Below are positions 10,004-19,733 of a stretch of DNA of 64,000 bases, in pieces. Source of the stretch: Acidiphilium sp. GTDB lineage: Bacteria > Pseudomonadota > Alphaproteobacteria > Acetobacterales > Acetobacteraceae. The notes under the pieces were generated by a model. It ran no database searches. It saw only the letters and a program-made list of their open reading frames with translations, and was not told where the DNA came from. The position numbers were made by a program, and so were the translations under genes. The DNA is taken from positions 668,156-732,155 of the forward strand of contig JAQTXH010000001.1 of assembly GCA_028688905.1 (NCBI GenBank), written 5' to 3'. Each line of letters starts with the position of its first letter. Within the stretch, counting starts at the first letter, position 1.

Positions 10004-11350
10004 ATGCCAAAAACCATTGCCGAACTGATCGACCGACTGGGTGGCCCCGAAGCGGCGGCGAAGCTTACCATGGTTTCGACCGAGGCGGTGCGCAAATGGC
10101 GCAGCGCCGGCGCGATTCCCGCCCGTCATTGGCCAGCGGTGCTTGCTGCCACCGGCTATTCGCTCCGCGATCTGCCCGGCGGGGTGGCACCGGAGGTGGC
10201 GACCACCAAGCCCGAAGCAGCCACGGCGGCGCTGGTTCTGGGCGATGGCCGGGTGTTCTGGGGGCGCGGTTTTGGGGCGTTCGCGGAGGGTGTTCCCGCT
10301 GAATTGTGTTTTTCGACCGGCATGACCGGCTATCAGGAGACGCTCACCGATCCGTCGTTTGCCGGGCAGATCATTACGTTCACATTTCCGCATATTGGCA
10401 ATGTCGGGGCGAATGCCGAGGATGTCGAGGCGACGACGAGTTTTGCGCGCGGATTGGTGATCAATCGCGACATCACCGCACCGTCGAGCTGGCGGGCGGC
10501 GGAGGGGTTGGCGCGCTGGTGCCGGCGGATGGGGCTGGTCGGGATTGCCGGGGTCGACACCAGGGCGCTGACCCGCGCGATCCGGGATGACGGGCCGCCG
10601 AACGCGCTGATCGCCTATCCCGCCGATGGTCAGTTCGATCTGGAGGTGCTGGTGGCGCGCGCGCGTGCATGGCCGGGTCTGGCGGGGATGGATCTGGCGC
10701 GTGAGGTTTCATGCAGCCAGAGCTATGAGTGGACCGAGACGGTGTGGGACCGGGTGCGGGGGTTCGGCCGGCAGGAGGTGCCGCGCCATAAAGTGGTGGC
10801 GGTGGATTTCGGGGCGAAGCGCAATATTTTCCGCAATCTGGCGAGTGCGGGCTGCCGGGTGATCGTGGTGCCGGCGACGGCTTCGGCCGAGGATATTCTG
10901 CGCCACGAGCCGGATGGGGTGTTTCTGTCGAACGGTCCGGGCGATCCGGCGGCGACGGCGATTTACGCGGTTCCTGTGATACGCGGCGTGCTGGAGGCGG
11001 GTGTGCCGCTGTTTGGTATTTGTCTGGGGCATCAATTACTCGCCCATGCGCTGGGCGGGACGACGTATAAGCTTGCGCGCGGGCATCGCGGGGCGAACCA
11101 GCCGGTGCAGGAGATCGCGACCGGCAAGGTGGAGATCACCAGCCAGAATCACGGGTTCGCGGTGGATGAGGCTTCGTTGCCGGAGGGAGTGGTGGTGACG
11201 CATCGGAGCCTGTTCGATGGGTCGAACGAGGGGATCGCCTGTGCGGCGAAGCGTTGTTTCTCAGTGCAGTATCATCCGGAAGCGAGTCCGGGGCCGTCGG
11301 ACGCGGGGCATTTGTTCGGGCGGTTCACGGCGATGATGGAGGAAGTATAA
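10004..11350 (+). CDS. carA: carbamoyl-phosphate synthase small subunit with N-terminal HTH-like domain
   Basis: Glutaminase subunit feeding ammonia to CarB for pyrimidines and arginine. The 448-residue protein has an extra front domain (about residues 1-60) with DRLGGPEAAAKL and STEAVRKWRSAGAIPARHW, which reads like a Cro/YdaS helix-turn-helix. The regular CarA part follows: SCSTGMTGYQE-like FSTGMTGYQETLTDPS, the class I glutaminase nucleophile C340 in GICLGHQLL, and HPEASPGP with the His/Glu pair. A short HTH-like extension on CarA is known in alphaproteobacteria (I recall the NCBI name carph-isopro). The start at 10004 is chosen because the extension begins there; upstream in-frame codons look unconserved. 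carB is 604 bases further on. Confidence 0.95.
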   Translation: MPKTIAELIDRLGGPEAAAKLTMVSTEAVRKWRSAGAIPARHWPAVLAATGYSLRDLPGGVAPEVATTKPEAATAALVLGDGRVFWGRGFGAFAEGVPAELCFSTGMTGYQETLTDPSFAGQIITFTFPHIGNVGANAEDVEATTSFARGLVINRDITAPSSWRAAEGLARWCRRMGLVGIAGVDTRALTRAIRDDGPPNALIAYPADGQFDLEVLVARARAWPGLAGMDLAREVSCSQSYEWTETVWDRVRGFGRQEVPRHKVVAVDFGAKRNIFRNLASAGCRVIVVPATASAEDILRHEPDGVFLSNGPGDPAATAIYAVPVIRGVLEAGVPLFGICLGHQLLAHALGGTTYKLARGHRGANQPVQEIATGKVEITSQNHGFAVDEASLPEGVVVTHRSLFDGSNEGIACAAKRCFSVQYHPEASPGPSDAGHLFGRFTAMMEEV

Positions 11351-11417
11351 GGAGTTTACGGGGTTTGTTTTGATGCGCCTGAATGAACACGCCAAATTTG
11401 AGTAGAGGAGCGTCTAG

Positions 11418-11834
11418 GTGATAGCGGTAGTTTCTGTAGTATTGTCAGGCCTGCTGTCGGGTGTTGTAGCTCTTGTTGTCGCTTTAATTACACAGCGTGG
11501 ATCCATTCAACGGGATCACGAAGCTGATTGGCGCAAGCTTAAATTAGATCTTTATAAAGAGTTCGTTTCTGCCGCCGCAGGTATCGTACCAACTCTAGCA
11601 ACACGTGAAACAAGAATCCGATATCTAAATGCAGCAAACGTACTACTTTTAGTTGGTTCAAAAGACGTTGTGAAGGCGCTAAACCTATTTCAAAACAATC
11701 ATTTGGATAATAATTACTTGAAACCACTATTTTTAGCTTTGCGTAGTGATATAAATCCTGCAAGAGCTGACGAAGATGATTTAAGCTTCAAGTTTGTTGA
11801 ATTTGCAGACCTGAATGAGAATAAATCGCCATGA
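11418..11834 (+). CDS. small membrane-anchored protein of unknown function
   Basis: A 138-residue protein with one N-terminal hydrophobic segment (about residues 2-25, VVLSGLLSGVVALVVALI) followed by a charged, probably helical cytoplasmic part (HEADWRKLKLDLYKEFV...). Such a layout is seen in many uncharacterised single-span proteins, and I assign no function. GTG start with AGGAG about 9 bases upstream. The gene is clearly richer in A and T (AAA, TTT, AAT codons) than carA and carB on both sides, which points to acquisition into the carA-carB gap. A hairpin repeat follows it. Confidence 0.65.
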   Translation: MIAVVSVVLSGLLSGVVALVVALITQRGSIQRDHEADWRKLKLDLYKEFVSAAAGIVPTLATRETRIRYLNAANVLLLVGSKDVVKALNLFQNNHLDNNYLKPLFLALRSDINPARADEDDLSFKFVEFADLNENKSP

Positions 11835-11876
11835 CTCGCACAAGTTAACTTTTCTTAAACGAATATAAACAGGGGT

Positions 11877-11915
11877 CTGGGGCCTAAGGCCCCAGCGGGT
11901 GCAGGGCAGAGCCCT
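11877..11915. repeat. double-hairpin extragenic repeat before carB
   Basis: A perfect 8-bp stem (CTGGGGCC, TAA loop, GGCCCCAG, 11877-11895) is followed by a 5-bp stem (AGGGC, AGA loop, GCCCT, 11903-11915). The surrounding GGGTCTGGGG...CCCAGCGGGTGCAGGGCAGAGCCCT pattern resembles the palindromic extragenic repeats common in Acetobacteraceae genomes. No U-run follows, so it is not a standard terminator, although it could attenuate or stabilise the carAB transcript. Confidence 0.6.
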
Positions 11916-11954
11916 ACGTACTTGCCTTAACCTTCCTTCCTGAAAGACCAATCC

Positions 11955-14900
11955 ATGCCCAAGCGCACCGACCTGAAATCCATCCTGATCATCGGCGCCG
12001 GTCCGATTGTGATCGGGCAGGCCTGTGAGTTCGATTATTCCGGGGCGCAGGCGTGCAAGGCGTTGCGGGAGGAGGGGTATCGGGTTGTGCTGGTCAATTC
12101 CAATCCGGCGACGATCATGACTGATCCAGATCTGGCGGATGCGACGTATATCGAGCCGATTACGCCGGAGATGGTGGAGAAGATCATCATCAGGGAGCGG
12201 CCGGATGCGTTGTTGCCGACGATGGGCGGGCAGACGGCGCTGAATACGGCGATGGCGCTGGCGAAATCGGGGGTTCTGGAAAAATACGGTGTCGAGCTGA
12301 TCGGCGCGAAGGCGGAGGTGATCGATCGGGCGGAGGATCGGCTGAAGTTTCGGGATGCGATGGCGGAGATCGGGATCGAGAGTCCGAAGAGCGCGATTGC
12401 GCATTCGGTGGAGGAGGCGCGGGCGGCGCTGGAGATGGTCGGGTTGCCGGCGGTGATCCGGCCGTCGTTCACGCTGGGGGGGACGGGCGGCGGGATTGCG
12501 TTCAACCGGGAGGAGTTTTTCGAGATCGTCACCAGCGGGCTGGATGCGTCGCCGACCACCGAGGTGTTGATCGAGGAGAGCGTGCTCGGCTGGAAAGAGT
12601 ACGAGATGGAGGTGGTGCGCGATACGGCGGATAATTGCATCATTGTTTGTTCGATCGAGAATATCGATCCGATGGGGGTGCATACGGGGGATTCCGTGAC
12701 GGTGGCACCGGCGCTGACGCTGACCGACCGGGAATTCCAGATCATGCGGGATGCCTCGATCGCGTGTTTGCGCAAGATCGGCGTGGATACTGGCGGATCG
12801 AACGTGCAGTTCGGGGTCAATCCGGCGGATGGGCGGATGGTGGTGATCGAGATGAATCCGCGGGTGTCGCGCTCCTCGGCGCTGGCCTCGAAGGCGACGG
12901 GATTTCCGATTGCGAAGATCGCGGCGAAGCTGGCGGTGGGGTACACGCTGGATGAGTTGCGGAATGATATTACACAGGTGACGCCGGCGAGTTTCGAGCC
13001 GACGATCGATTACGTGGTGATCAAGATTCCGCGGTTCACCTTCGAGAAATTCCCCGGCACGCCGGCGTTGCTGACCACGGCGATGAAGTCGGTGGGTGAG
13101 GCGATGGCGATCGGGCGGAGTTTCGCCGAGGCGTTGCAGAAGGGGCTGCGAAGTCTGGAAACCGGATTGTCCGGGCTCGATGAGGTCGAGGCACCGGGGG
13201 ATGGCACGCATGATGCGTTCCGTGCGGCCTTGTCCACACCGCGACCGGATCGGTTGCTGATTGCGGCGCAGGCGTTGCGGGCCGGGTTGTCGGTTGCCGA
13301 TATTCATGCCGCGTGCAAATTCGACCCGTGGTTTCTGGAGCAGATGGCGGAGATCGTTGCGGCGGAGCGCAAGATCACTGAATTTGGTCTGCCGGCGGAT
13401 GCGATCGGGTTGCGCGCGGTCAAGGCGATGGGGTTTTCCGACCAGCGGCTGGCGCAACTAACACACCGTCAGGAATCGTCGATTGCGGCGGATCGGATCG
13501 CGCTGGGCGTGGTGCCGGTGTATCGCCGGATCGACAGCACGGCGGGCGAATTCGCCTCCGCCACCTCGTATATGTATGCGACGTATGAGGGTGGGTTCGG
13601 CGTGCCGCATTGCGAGGCGGAACCGAGTGATCGGCGGAAGATCGTCATTCTCGGCGGCGGGCCGAACCGGATCGGGCAGGGGATCGAGTTCGATTATTGC
13701 TGCGTCCACGCCGCCTATGCGCTGCGCGAGGCGGGGTATGAGACCATCATGGTCAATTGCAATCCCGAAACGGTTTCCACCGATTACGATACGTCGGACC
13801 GGTTGTATTTCGAGCCGCTGTTCGCGGAGGATGTGATCGCGTTGATCCGGCGCGAGCAGCAGAACGGCACGGTGCTCGGCTGCATCGTGCAATATGGCGG
13901 GCAGACGCCGTTGAAGCTGAGCCAGGCGCTGGAAGATGCCGGGATACCGATTTTGGGAACCTCGGCGGATGCGATCGATGTTGCGGAAGATCGTGAGCGG
14001 TTCCAGGTTTTATTGAAATCGCTCGGTTTGCGCCAGCCGGAAAACGGCATCGCGCGCTCGGCGGCGCAGGCGGAGGCGATCGTCGAGCGGATCGGGTTTC
14101 CGGTGGTGATAAGGCCGAGCTATGTGCTCGGCGGGCGGGCGATGGAGATTGTTTACGACATCGCCAATCTGCGACGCTATATGCGCGAGGCGGTGATCGT
14201 TTCGGGCAGCAATCCGGTGCTGATCGATCGGTATTTGAACGATGCGATCGAGGTGGATGTCGATTGCATTGCCGATCGCAAGACGGTGTATGTCGCCGGG
14301 GTGATGGAGCATATTGAGGAAGCCGGGATTCATTCAGGCGACAGTGCGTGTTCGCTGCCGCCCTATTCGCTTTCACCCGCCATCGTCGCCGAATTGCGGT
14401 CGGAAGCCGAGGCGATGGCCAAGGCCCTCAACGTGGTCGGGCTGATGAACGTGCAGTTCGCGATCCAGGGTGAGTCTGTCTTTGTGCTCGAAGTCAATCC
14501 GCGCGCCTCGCGCACGGTGCCCTTTGTCGCCAAAGCAACCGGCGTCGCGGTCGCCAAAATCGGCGCGCTGGTGATGGCGGGCGCGGCGCTCGCGTCGTTC
14601 GGCCTCGATGACAGCGTGATGCGCAGCCATGTCGCGGTGAAGGAAGCGGTGTTTCCGTTTGCCCGGTTTTCCGGCGTTGATGTGCTGCTGGGACCGGAAA
14701 TGAAATCCACCGGCGAGGTCATGGGGCTCGATGCCAGTTTCGCCCGCGCCTTTGCCAAGGCGCAGTTGGGGGCCGGGGTGAAATTGCCGCGCACCGGCAC
14801 GGTGTTTCTCTCGGTGCGGGATGGCGACAAGGCCGCGATTGTTTCGATCGCGCGGCGTTTCGTCGATCTCGGGTTTGCGATTATGGCAACCCGTGGCACG

Positions 14901-15197
14901 GCGGCGCATCTGTCGGATGCCGGAATTGTGACCCGTGCGGTCAACAAGGTGCTGGAGGGGCGGCCGCATTGTGTGGATGCGATCCGCTCAGGCGAGGTGC
15001 AACTGGTCATCAACACGGCGGCCGGGGCGCAGACCGTTGCGGATAGTTTCGATATCCGCCGTTCGGCGCTGACCCACGGCGTGCCACATTTCACCACGAT
15101 CGCCGGGGCACGGGCGGCATCCCACGCGATTGCGGCCCTTGCGGCGGGGAGTCTTGAAGTTGCGCCGCTTCAGTCGTATTTTCCCCCATCGTTCTGA
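11955..15197 (+). CDS. carB: carbamoyl-phosphate synthase large subunit
   Basis: Synthesises carbamoyl phosphate from bicarbonate, ATP and CarA-derived ammonia. The 1080 residues show the two duplicated halves: first ATP-grasp carboxyphosphate domain ([19 protein letters not shown] at the start; [16 protein letters not shown]), oligomerisation region, second ATP-grasp carbamate domain ([19 protein letters not shown] near residue 563; [17 protein letters not shown]) and a C-terminal MGS-like allosteric domain ([13 protein letters not shown]...). Full length. A GAAAGACC stretch is the nearest upstream Shine-Dalgarno-like sequence. Confidence 0.98.
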   Translation: MPKRTDLKSILIIGAGPIVIGQACEFDYSGAQACKALREEGYRVVLVNSNPATIMTDPDLADATYIEPITPEMVEKIIIRERPDALLPTMGGQTALNTAMALAKSGVLEKYGVELIGAKAEVIDRAEDRLKFRDAMAEIGIESPKSAIAHSVEEARAALEMVGLPAVIRPSFTLGGTGGGIAFNREEFFEIVTSGLDASPTTEVLIEESVLGWKEYEMEVVRDTADNCIIVCSIENIDPMGVHTGDSVTVAPALTLTDREFQIMRDASIACLRKIGVDTGGSNVQFGVNPADGRMVVIEMNPRVSRSSALASKATGFPIAKIAAKLAVGYTLDELRNDITQVTPASFEPTIDYVVIKIPRFTFEKFPGTPALLTTAMKSVGEAMAIGRSFAEALQKGLRSLETGLSGLDEVEAPGDGTHDAFRAALSTPRPDRLLIAAQALRAGLSVADIHAACKFDPWFLEQMAEIVAAERKITEFGLPADAIGLRAVKAMGFSDQRLAQLTHRQESSIAADRIALGVVPVYRRIDSTAGEFASATSYMYATYEGGFGVPHCEAEPSDRRKIVILGGGPNRIGQGIEFDYCCVHAAYALREAGYETIMVNCNPETVSTDYDTSDRLYFEPLFAEDVIALIRREQQNGTVLGCIVQYGGQTPLKLSQALEDAGIPILGTSADAIDVAEDRERFQVLLKSLGLRQPENGIARSAAQAEAIVERIGFPVVIRPSYVLGGRAMEIVYDIANLRRYMREAVIVSGSNPVLIDRYLNDAIEVDVDCIADRKTVYVAGVMEHIEEAGIHSGDSACSLPPYSLSPAIVAELRSEAEAMAKALNVVGLMNVQFAIQGESVFVLEVNPRASRTVPFVAKATGVAVAKIGALVMAGAALASFGLDDSVMRSHVAVKEAVFPFARFSGVDVLLGPEMKSTGEVMGLDASFARAFAKAQLGAGVKLPRTGTVFLSVRDGDKAAIVSIARRFVDLGFAIMATRGTAAHLSDAGIVTRAVNKVLEGRPHCVDAIRSGEVQLVINTAAGAQTVADSFDIRRSALTHGVPHFTTIAGARAASHAIAALAAGSLEVAPLQSYFPPSF

Positions 15198-15209
15198 TCA
15201 GTGTCGTGG

Positions 15210-15223
15210 CCGGAACTCTCCGG
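15210..15223 (+). other. small hairpin between carB and greA
   Basis: CCGGA (15210-15214), loop ACTC, TCCGG (15219-15223), with an outer GTGT/ACAC pairing at 15201-15204 and 15224-15227 separated by a left-side bulge. It lies just past the carB stop. There is no T-run, so a terminator role is only possible, not shown. Confidence 0.25.
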
Positions 15224-15283
15224 ACACGGCGCTTGCACTCATGCCAGCCGCCTGATGACTGCTTCTGACTTTAAGGAATCGCC

Positions 15284-15757
15284 GTGCAAAAATTCCCGAT
15301 GACCGGGCCCGGATTGCTCAATCTCGAAACCGAACTACGCCACCTTAAATCCGAGGAGCGTCCGGCAATCATTCGCGCCATCGCCGAGGCGCGCAGTCAC
15401 GGTGATTTATCGGAAAACGCGGAATATCATTCCGCGCGGGAGCGGCAATCGTTTATCGAGGGTCGAATCGCGGAGCTTGAAGAAATTATTTCCGCAGCCG
15501 AGATAATCGATCCCGCGATGCTGACCGGTGACACGATCAAGTTTGGTGCCCAGGTCGAACTGATCGACGAGGAAACCGAGAAGCAGGTGCGCTACCAGAT
15601 TGTCGGGTTGCACGAGGCGGATATCAAAGCCGGTCGGCTCTCGGTAACTTCGCCGCTCGCCAAATCGCTGATCGGCAAAAAACCGGGTGACACAATTTCA
15701 GTGCCCGCCCCCGGCGGTGATCGCAGCTACGAGATCCTGACCGTTCGGTTTGGATAA
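15284..15757 (+). CDS. greA: transcription elongation factor GreA
   Basis: Rescues arrested RNA polymerase by stimulating transcript cleavage. The 157 residues match the family: an N-terminal coiled coil ([39 protein letters not shown]..., in which the tip acidic residues D and E of GDLSENAEY are present) and a C-terminal FKBP-like domain ([26 protein letters not shown]). GTG start at 15284. The reading frame ends inside the start region of the next gene (8-base overlap), so co-translation is likely. Confidence 0.96.
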   Translation: MQKFPMTGPGLLNLETELRHLKSEERPAIIRAIAEARSHGDLSENAEYHSARERQSFIEGRIAELEEIISAAEIIDPAMLTGDTIKFGAQVELIDEETEKQVRYQIVGLHEADIKAGRLSVTSPLAKSLIGKKPGDTISVPAPGGDRSYEILTVRFG

Positions 15758-16958
15758 GGGATTGGTATCGATCGGGGATATCGAGGCGGCGGCAACCCGC
15801 ATCGCGGGTGCCGTGCTGCGGACACCCTTGGTGTATTCCGATGCGTTGTCGCGCGCGACCGGGGCGCGGATTCTGCTCAAACTGGAAAACCTCCAGGCCA
15901 CCGGCGCGTTCAAGGAGCGCGGTGCGGCCAATCGGATTGCCCTGCTTACGGCCGAGGAACGCGCGCGCGGTGTGATCGCGATGTCTGCCGGCAACCACGC
16001 CCAGGCGGTCGCGCGCCACGCGCAACTGGCTGGCATCGCCGCCACCATCGTGATGCCGCGCTTCACGCCGACCACCAAGGTGATGCGTACCCGCGCCTGG
16101 GGTGCGCGGGTGGTGCTGCATGGCGAAACCCTCGCCGAAGCGGCGGCCCACGCCCATGAGTTGGCCGCCATCGAATCTCTGGCGTTTGTCCATCCCTACA
16201 ACGACCCGTCGGTGATCGCGGGGCAGGGGACGATGGCGCTCGAAATTATCGCGGACGCGCCCGATACTGAAATGCTGGTGGTGCCGACCGGCGGCGGTGG
16301 GTTTTTGTCAGGTTGTGCTCTAGCCGCGCAGACGAAACTTCCGGCCCTTGAGGTTCTGGGGGTCGAGGTGGAAAGTTATTCCGGCTTCGCCCAGGCTTTG
16401 GCCGGTAAGCCGATCAGCGTCGGCGGTGCCACCATTGCCGAAGGCATTGCGGTGCGCGACATTGGGCCGTTGCCGTTGTCCATCCTGCGCGATCTTGGCA
16501 CCGAGGTGCTGGTGGTGCCGGAAGTCGCTGTTGAACAAGCGATTGCAATGCTGATCGAAGGCGGCAAGCTGGTCACCGAAGGGGCCGGTGCCGCCGGGCT
16601 TGCCGCGGTACTCACCTTTCCCGAACGGTTTGCCGGCAAAACCGTAGCGTTACCGATCAGCGGCGGCAATATCGATACCCGTACTCTCGCCAACACGCTC
16701 CTGCGCAACCTATTGCGCGATGGCCGCATCCTGAAAATCCTGATGGAAATCCCCGATCGTCCCGGTGTGCTGGCCGATATCGCCGCGCGCATCGGCAACC
16801 AGGGCGGCAATATTATCGAGGTCGTCCACCAGCGCCTGTTCGCCTCGCCCACCGTGCAGGCCGCCAACCTCGAAATCATGATCGAGGCGCGGGATGCCGC
16901 CCACGGCAAGGCGATCACGACCGGGCTTGAAGAGGTCTATACCGTCAAGCGGATGTAG
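15750..16958 (+). CDS. ilvA: threonine ammonia-lyase (dehydratase) with ACT domain
   Basis: PLP enzyme deaminating threonine to 2-oxobutanoate. The 402 residues show the PLP-lysine motif in [20 protein letters not shown] (Lys near 52), the Gly-rich phosphate cup [12 protein letters not shown] and a C-terminal ACT domain ([29 protein letters not shown]). The single short ACT domain and ~400-residue length fit the catabolic/TdcB-like long form rather than the 510-residue biosynthetic IlvA, so the symbol is approximate. TTG start at 15750 overlaps the end of greA. It could serve isoleucine synthesis or threonine breakdown. Confidence 0.9.
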   Translation: MDKGLVSIGDIEAAATRIAGAVLRTPLVYSDALSRATGARILLKLENLQATGAFKERGAANRIALLTAEERARGVIAMSAGNHAQAVARHAQLAGIAATIVMPRFTPTTKVMRTRAWGARVVLHGETLAEAAAHAHELAAIESLAFVHPYNDPSVIAGQGTMALEIIADAPDTEMLVVPTGGGGFLSGCALAAQTKLPALEVLGVEVESYSGFAQALAGKPISVGGATIAEGIAVRDIGPLPLSILRDLGTEVLVVPEVAVEQAIAMLIEGGKLVTEGAGAAGLAAVLTFPERFAGKTVALPISGGNIDTRTLANTLLRNLLRDGRILKILMEIPDRPGVLADIAARIGNQGGNIIEVVHQRLFASPTVQAANLEIMIEARDAAHGKAITTGLEEVYTVKRM

Positions 16959-16965
16959 GCCGCGC

Positions 16966-17622
16966 ATGACGCCACCGATCCTGTATCAATCGACCCGTCT
17001 GCTGATCATCGACAAACCCGCCGGCCTCGCCTGTCATGCCGGGCCGCACAGCGGCGCGAGTGTAGAAGATTTCTTTCCGTACTGGCGGCGCGGCCATGAC
17101 GGGCCATGGCTTGCCCACCGATTGGACACCGATACTGCCGGATGCCTCGCGATCGCGCGTCGGAAAACCACGCTGATCGCGCTGCAAGCGGCTTTTGCTG
17201 CGCATACGGTGCAGAAGACCTACTGGGCGGTCGTGCGGGGGGTGCCGCATGATTCTGCGGGTACGATCACCACGCCGCTGTCCAAACAGACCGACCCGTC
17301 CGGCTGGCGCATGGTTGCCAATTCGCGTGGTCTGCCCGCCGTTACCGACTGGCATGTCCTGGCGCGCGGTAGCGGCCGCGCCCTGCTGGAATTGACGCCG
17401 GGTACCGGGCGGACCCATCAGTTGCGGGTGCATTGCGCCGGCATGGGGCATCCGATCATTGGCGATCCGGTCTATGGCACGGCGGCTGAAGGGTTGTGTC
17501 TGCTGGCGCGGCGATTGGTTCTGCCGCTCGATCCACGGGTGGAAGTGGAGGCATCGATGCCGGCGCATATACGGCGGGCATTACAGGGCGGCGGGATTTT
17601 CGATCGCCTTGAGGCGGTTTAG
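16966..17622 (+). CDS. RluA-family pseudouridine synthase
   Basis: A 218-residue RNA pseudouridylate synthase without an S4 domain. It shows LIIDKPAGLACHAGPH, the catalytic-Asp motif HRLDTDTAG, a KTYWAVVRG strand and TGRTHQLRVHCAGMGHPIIGDPVYG. The target base in rRNA or tRNA cannot be told from sequence. The ATG at 16966 is 7 bases after the dehydratase stop; a longer in-frame start at 16894 would overlap that gene and lacks support. Its 3' end overlaps the convergent otsA by 42 bases. Confidence 0.9.
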   Translation: MTPPILYQSTRLLIIDKPAGLACHAGPHSGASVEDFFPYWRRGHDGPWLAHRLDTDTAGCLAIARRKTTLIALQAAFAAHTVQKTYWAVVRGVPHDSAGTITTPLSKQTDPSGWRMVANSRGLPAVTDWHVLARGSGRALLELTPGTGRTHQLRVHCAGMGHPIIGDPVYGTAAEGLCLLARRLVLPLDPRVEVEASMPAHIRRALQGGGIFDRLEAV

Positions 17623-18966
17623 AAAATCACGGCAGAATGACGCCGCGGTGGTGCCCCGCACCTTCGCCAGCAACGCGGTATGGCGTGCCACACGCTCTTC
17701 GTGCGGCATGATCAGGGCTGCGTGCATGGCATCAGCCACCGCATCGGCGTCGTAGGGGTTGACGATCAATGCCTCGGTCATTTCCTCGGCGGCCCCGGCG
17801 AAGCGTGACAGCACCAGAACGCCGGGATCACTGGGGTCCTGGGCTGCGATGAATTCCTTGGCGACCAGATTCATCCCATCGCGCAGCGGCGTGACCAAGG
17901 CGATCCGGGCGAGGCGGTAGAATCCGGCAATTGTGGTGCGGTTGACCGCGCGGGTCATGTAGCGCAGCGGCGTCCAGTCGAAATCGGAATAGGCCCCGTT
18001 GATGTCGCCGGCCTTGCGATCCAGTTCGCGCCGCAGCGATTGATACCGATCGACATCCTCGCGCGAGCGGGCGGCAATCTGCAGGAAGCTGATCTTGCGC
18101 AAATGTTCCGGATGGCGGTGCAGCAACTGCCCGAACGCATCGAACCGTTGCGGCAGGCCCTTGGTGTAGTCCAGCCGATCCACCCCGATCGCCAGCGCGC
18201 GACCGACCAGGCTTTCGATCAGCCGCTTGGTCTCCGCCATGCCGGCCGCCCGCTTGGCGGTGCGGGTGAAGCCATCGGCATCGATTCCGATCGGCGTCAC
18301 GATGGTCTCGGTGCGGTGGCCGTTATGGAGAAAGCCGTGCGCCTCGTCGGGCTGCACATCCATGCAGGACGAGACCGATTCCAAAAAGTTCATCCGGTCG
18401 CCATGGGTCTGGAACCCGATGAGATCGGCCGCAGCCAGGGCGCGGACCAGAACCGCGGCAGAGGGCAGCACGTGCAGCACGGCGGGCGGCACGAAGGGAA
18501 TATGAAGGAAAAACCCGATCCGGTTGTTCGCCCCGCGTCGGCGCAGCGCCGCCGCCAGGGTCAACAACTGGTAGTCATGAATCCATATGATGTCGTTCGG
18601 CCGCAGCAACGGAGCCAGACGGTCGGCAAAAATCTCGTTGACCGCGAGATAGCCTTCGTAATCGTCGCGCTTGAAATCCAACAGGCCGGTCCGGTAGTGC
18701 AGCAGGGGCCAGAGCGATCCGTTCGAGAATCCAACGTAATAGCGCCGATAGTCCGACTCGCTGAGATCAATCGTGGCATAGCTCAGCCCGCCATGCGTAA
18801 CCACCGTCGCCTGTTCGGATGTCGCAACACTTCGCTTGCCGGACCAGCCGAACCACAGCGAGCCCGGAATCATCGCTTCGGCCAGCGCGACCGCAAGGCC
18901 ACCCGCTTTCGCGCCACGCTCAGTCGGCAACGAAACCCGGTTCGAAACGATCACCAGGCGCGCCAT
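17581..18966 (-). CDS. otsA: alpha,alpha-trehalose-phosphate synthase (UDP-forming)
   Basis: GT20 enzyme joining glucose-6-phosphate and UDP-glucose into trehalose-6-phosphate. The 461 residues carry the family's landmarks: VSNRVSLP start, WFGWSG, an IWIHDYQL segment with the sugar-binding [27 protein letters not shown] and [13 protein letters not shown] (nucleotide-sugar Glu). The start is the ATG directly adjoining the otsB TAG, so otsB and otsA are one translation-coupled unit. Trehalose protects against osmotic and acid stress; a GH15 trehalase candidate lies at 53422. Confidence 0.97.
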   Translation of the reverse strand: MARLVIVSNRVSLPTERGAKAGGLAVALAEAMIPGSLWFGWSGKRSVATSEQATVVTHGGLSYATIDLSESDYRRYYVGFSNGSLWPLLHYRTGLLDFKRDDYEGYLAVNEIFADRLAPLLRPNDIIWIHDYQLLTLAAALRRRGANNRIGFFLHIPFVPPAVLHVLPSAAVLVRALAAADLIGFQTHGDRMNFLESVSSCMDVQPDEAHGFLHNGHRTETIVTPIGIDADGFTRTAKRAAGMAETKRLIESLVGRALAIGVDRLDYTKGLPQRFDAFGQLLHRHPEHLRKISFLQIAARSREDVDRYQSLRRELDRKAGDINGAYSDFDWTPLRYMTRAVNRTTIAGFYRLARIALVTPLRDGMNLVAKEFIAAQDPSDPGVLVLSRFAGAAEEMTEALIVNPYDADAVADAMHAALIMPHEERVARHTALLAKVRGTTAASFCRDFLNRLKAIENPAAL

Positions 18967-19674
18967 CTAGCCTACCCGGTCGAGGGCGTCGGCGAGCCAG
19001 GCTCGGACTGCCGCGGTGGTGCCGCCGAAATCGCGGTGGACGTGCAGCCCAACCCCACCCAGCGCGGTTGCGGCGTCGATCGCCGCTTCGTCGGTGGTGT
19101 CGTCGCCGACGAAAATCGGGATTTTGCCGGCGAAGGGAGGATGTTGCATGAACCACGCCAGGGCACGCCCTTTGCCGGCACCTTTCGGGCGGATTTCCCA
19201 CGCCATGTTGGCAGCGAGGAGTTCAATTTCCGGAGCGTCGGCAATCAATCGCTCCAGCACGCCACGCAGATCAGGACCATATTGGGGGGCCTGACGGAAA
19301 TGGGCGACCAGGGTGCAGGTTTTTTCCTCAATGGTGACACCCGGCATGGTATGGGCAGCGTCGTGCAGCGCGCCACGCCAGGCCGACCGGTTGGCGGTGG
19401 CGTCGATCGGGCGATGGATCGTCCCACTCGCGTCACGCAGCAAATATCCGTGTTCCGCACCAGCCGGCAGCTTGAAGCCGGTTACGGCGTCGATATCGGC
19501 GAGGGTCCGGCCTGACAGAATGGCAAGCGCGTCCCCGCGCTGCGCCGCGAGTCCGGTCAATGTCGCCGGTAATCCAAGCGGCACGACAACCTCGGCGGGA
19601 GTGGGGGCAAAGTCGAGAAGCGTGCCGTCCAGATCGAGGAACAGCGCGTGGGCAGGCGTGATGAACGGTGACAT
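18967..19674 (-). CDS. otsB: trehalose-6-phosphate phosphatase
   Basis: HAD phosphatase (235 residues) removing phosphate from trehalose-6-phosphate. The N-terminal ALFLDLDGTLLDF contains the nucleophile Asp pair; LAILSGRTLADID and GDDTTDEAAI are further HAD motifs. The ATG at 19674 is preferred to an in-frame codon 36 bases earlier because the conserved part begins right after it. The gene is first in the otsB-otsA pair, immediately upstream of otsA on the minus strand. Confidence 0.95.
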   Translation of the reverse strand: MSPFITPAHALFLDLDGTLLDFAPTPAEVVVPLGLPATLTGLAAQRGDALAILSGRTLADIDAVTGFKLPAGAEHGYLLRDASGTIHRPIDATANRSAWRGALHDAAHTMPGVTIEEKTCTLVAHFRQAPQYGPDLRGVLERLIADAPEIELLAANMAWEIRPKGAGKGRALAWFMQHPPFAGKIPIFVGDDTTDEAAIDAATALGGVGLHVHRDFGGTTAAVRAWLADALDRVG

Positions 19675-19733
19675 TGTGCAATAGATGGGCAGGCGCGGTG
19701 ACCGGATCAAGCAATCCGCGATCGAATTGCCAA

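Noticed and set aside
11781-13457. Open frame of 558 residues antisense to carB
   Set aside because: Arg/His-rich antisense shadow of a firm gene; no motif or start context.
18040-19515. Open frame of 491 residues antisense to otsA/otsB
   Set aside because: Overlaps two firm genes and shows no protein family features.
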